NCBI GenBank assembly: GCA_964348185.1
Contig: CAYGBW010000118.1
Coordinates: 1-25,259 of the forward strand
Origin: CAYGBW01 sp964348185
GTDB lineage: Bacteria > Desulfobacterota > BSN033 > WVXP01
Length of the DNA stretch: 25,259 bases
Direction: 5' to 3'
Shown: positions 23,715-25,259 of the stretch, piece after piece
How the letters are laid out: each line of letters opens with the position of its first letter
Numbering within the stretch: position 1 is the stretch's first letter
Position numbers and translations under genes: made by a program
Notes under the pieces: generated by a model
Seen by the model: only the letters and a program-made list of their open reading frames with translations
What the model was told of the DNA's origin: nothing
The model's database searches: none

Positions 23715-25037
23715 GTGCAGCGGGATATGAGGTCCTGTCTTGAGCTTTTCGAATCGGCTAATCGACTCTTGACCGCACAACGGGAAGTCGATCCGAGATT
23801 CGAAATCCCGGCGGTCATGAAGGCCGCCGAAAAGGCCGGAAAGGCCGTCCTTTTTCAAAAGGTGAAAGGGTCGAGATTTCGGGTGATCAACAACCTGTTT
23901 GGGTCCAGAGACATGCTGGCCCTCCTCTTTGAAACGAGGCCGGAGCGGGTGGTTAATGAATGGATCGACCGCGTCAAGCATCCTATTGAGCCAGAAGTCG
24001 TCTCGTCGGGTCCGGTCAAGGAAGTGATCCAGAGAGGGCCCGACGTGGATCTCGATGCCCTTCCCATTGTGACTCACTGCAGCAAAGACGCGGGCCCTTT
24101 TATCACAGCAGGCGTCGTGGTCGCCCGTGATCCGGAGACGGGCAACAGGAATGTATCGATCAACCGAATGCAGTACAAGGGGAAATCCAAACTCGGGATA
24201 CGGATGATGCCCCCTCAGCATCTGGGGGTGATCCATGAGAAATGTGAGAGGTTAAAGAAAGACCTGGAGATCGCTGTCAGCATTGGGAATCATCCTTTCG
24301 AGACGCTGGTGTCTGCCACCACCGTCGGCTATGGGGTCGATGAATTCGGTCTCTCGAGCGCTCTGCGGAGAGAGCCTCTTCAACTCGTAAAGTGCGAGAC
24401 AGTCGATGTCGAAGTTCCGGCAACCGCGGAGATCGTCCTCGAGGGGAAGGTCCTTGCCGGTGTGCGAGAGGCTGAAGGCCCCTTCGGAGATTTCATGCAG
24501 TACTACGTCCCGGTGATGGAGAATCACGTCTTCGAGGTGACGGCCATCACCCACAGGGCGGATGCCATCTACCAGACCATCCAGGCCAGTTCCCTCGAGG
24601 ATGTTCACCTTCTCGCCCTCTCCCGGGAGGCGAGAGTCTACGAAGCCGTCTCTAAAGTGGCCGATGTCCAGGCGGTCTGCCTGGTGCCGACCATCTTGAG
24701 TTGTATGATATCGGTAAAGAAGCGCTTTGAGGGAGAACCGAAGAACGTGGCGGCGGCTGCCTTCGGGGCTTACTCATGGCTCAAGTACTGTGTTGTGGTT
24801 GACCACGACGTCGATGTATTCGATGTGAATGATGTCTGGTGGGCCATGGCGACGAGAAGCCGGCCGGAGACGGGGCTCCTCCTGATGGAAAATGCCCTGG
24901 GTTTTCCCCGCGATCCGTTCAACATCCATCAGTCAAAACTGGGGATCGATGCAACGGCTCCCCTCGACCAGTGGGAAGAGTTCGAACGGAAGGTGGTGCC
25001 TGGCGCGGATGCGGTTCGTCTGGAGGACTATGTTTAG
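23715..25037 (+). CDS. UbiD family prenylated-FMN decarboxylase (second, divergent copy)
   Basis: Second UbiD-family protein, 440 residues, clearly diverged from its neighbour. Equivalent residues are Asn146 and Arg151 in NVSINRMQ, His169, Glu210 in VDEF and Glu254. The second acidic residue of EGPFGE is Asp259 here (EGPFGDF), a conservative change at the catalytic acid position. This suggests a different substrate or a subunit role beside the first copy. The GTG start at 23715 has GAGGAGGT 6 nt upstream; ATG 23727 is an alternative. It begins 19 bp after the first copy ends and is the last gene of the cluster. Confidence 0.92.
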   Translation: MQRDMRSCLELFESANRLLTAQREVDPRFEIPAVMKAAEKAGKAVLFQKVKGSRFRVINNLFGSRDMLALLFETRPERVVNEWIDRVKHPIEPEVVSSGPVKEVIQRGPDVDLDALPIVTHCSKDAGPFITAGVVVARDPETGNRNVSINRMQYKGKSKLGIRMMPPQHLGVIHEKCERLKKDLEIAVSIGNHPFETLVSATTVGYGVDEFGLSSALRREPLQLVKCETVDVEVPATAEIVLEGKVLAGVREAEGPFGDFMQYYVPVMENHVFEVTAITHRADAIYQTIQASSLEDVHLLALSREARVYEAVSKVADVQAVCLVPTILSCMISVKKRFEGEPKNVAAAAFGAYSWLKYCVVVDHDVDVFDVNDVWWAMATRSRPETGLLLMENALGFPRDPFNIHQSKLGIDATAPLDQWEEFERKVVPGADAVRLEDYV

Positions 25038-25050
25038 TTCCTTAGTCGAA

Positions 25051-25077
25051 GACTTCTTTGCATTTTGAGAAGAAGTC
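25051..25077 (+). other. Stem-loop just after the last ubiD gene
   Basis: GACTTCTT and AAGAAGTC form an 8-bp stem with an 11-nt loop, 13 bp after the stop. No U-run follows on the + strand, so it may be a weak or factor-dependent terminator, or a 3' stability hairpin. Confidence 0.45.
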
Positions 25078-25079
25078 AA

Positions 25080-25243
25080 AATTCGAAATCCGAATTTCGA
25101 ATTTCGAAACAAATTCAGAATTCGAATTCGTGAATGACCGAAACAAGGGGTATGGGAATCGTTTCCAATTTCGGATTTTGGCCATTCGAATTTGTTTCGG
25201 ATTTCGCATTTCGGAATTCGGATTCGGTTGCGGCCGAAGGCCG
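25080..25243. repeat. TTCGAA-rich imperfect palindromic intergenic repeat
   Basis: An AT-rich tract built from repeated ATTCGAA, TTTCGAA and ATCCGAA units. Its left half (about 25080-25145) and right half (about 25160-25225) are roughly reverse complements; for example CGAAACAAATTC on the left faces GAATTTGTTTCG on the right, and GAATGACC faces GGCCATTC. It ends with a CGGCC-GAA-GGCCG hairpin at 25231-25243. It is non-coding. I recall similar tracts between genes in deltaproteobacterial genomes, where they appear in many copies. Confidence 0.7.
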
Positions 25244-25259
25244 TCTTGGGGGGGAGGGT

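Noticed and set aside
25080..25225. Possible CRISPR array
   Set aside because: The repeated units are short, nested and palindromic without regular spacers.

Overview
The window comes from the moderately GC-rich chromosome of what looks like an anaerobic bacterium, probably Desulfobacterota (former Deltaproteobacteria) or a relative. This is inferred from the gene mix: amino-acid ABC transporters, the PrkA/YhbH/SpoVR trio, PilZ, UbiD decarboxylases, a fumarate-reductase-like flavoprotein and TTCGAA-rich intergenic palindromes. No rRNA, tRNA, CRISPR array, transposase or phage gene was seen.

Layout. (1) 1-1139, + strand: the 3' part of livG and a complete livF, the two ATPases of a branched-chain amino-acid ABC transporter. 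(2) 1177-5597, - strand: a complete general L-amino-acid ABC transporter, aapJ-aapQ-aapM-aapP. It has a near-consensus sigma-70 promoter about 165-190 bp upstream of aapJ, a structured leader, and an intrinsic terminator/attenuator between the binding protein and the permeases. (3) 5922-6371: an unrecognised small protein. (4) 6640-12085, + strand: prkA (AAA+ serine kinase), yhbH (VWA-like) and spoVR. The 640-bp upstream region holds a good sigma-70 promoter, a near-perfect sigma-54 -24/-12 element and two strong dyads. (5) 12096-15254: a MATE exporter (-), an HExxH lipoprotein of the putative aminopeptidase family (+) and a PilZ protein (-). (6) 15466-18034, - strand: a TPP riboswitch with a visible terminator expression platform, followed by three genes joined by stop/start overlaps: an Nramp-fold transporter lacking the usual metal ligands, a Cys-rich DUF2284 protein and a small P-loop NTPase. 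(7) 18125-25037, + strand: a catabolic-looking cluster made of a D-glutamate-cyclase-like (DUF4392) protein, a fumarate reductase/succinate dehydrogenase-type flavoprotein, a single-domain [2Fe-2S] partner, a maleate-isomerase-like Asp/Glu racemase-superfamily enzyme and two different UbiD-family decarboxylases. (8) 25038-25259: non-coding palindromic AT-rich repeat.

How it fits together. Regions 1, 2 and 7 suggest a cell that imports amino acids and small organic acids and processes them anaerobically. The candidates for something undescribed are region 6, where thiamine pyrophosphate appears to control an Nramp-like protein that should not bind Mn/Fe in the usual way together with two uncharacterised partners, and region 7, a set of enzymes whose combined substrate I cannot name.
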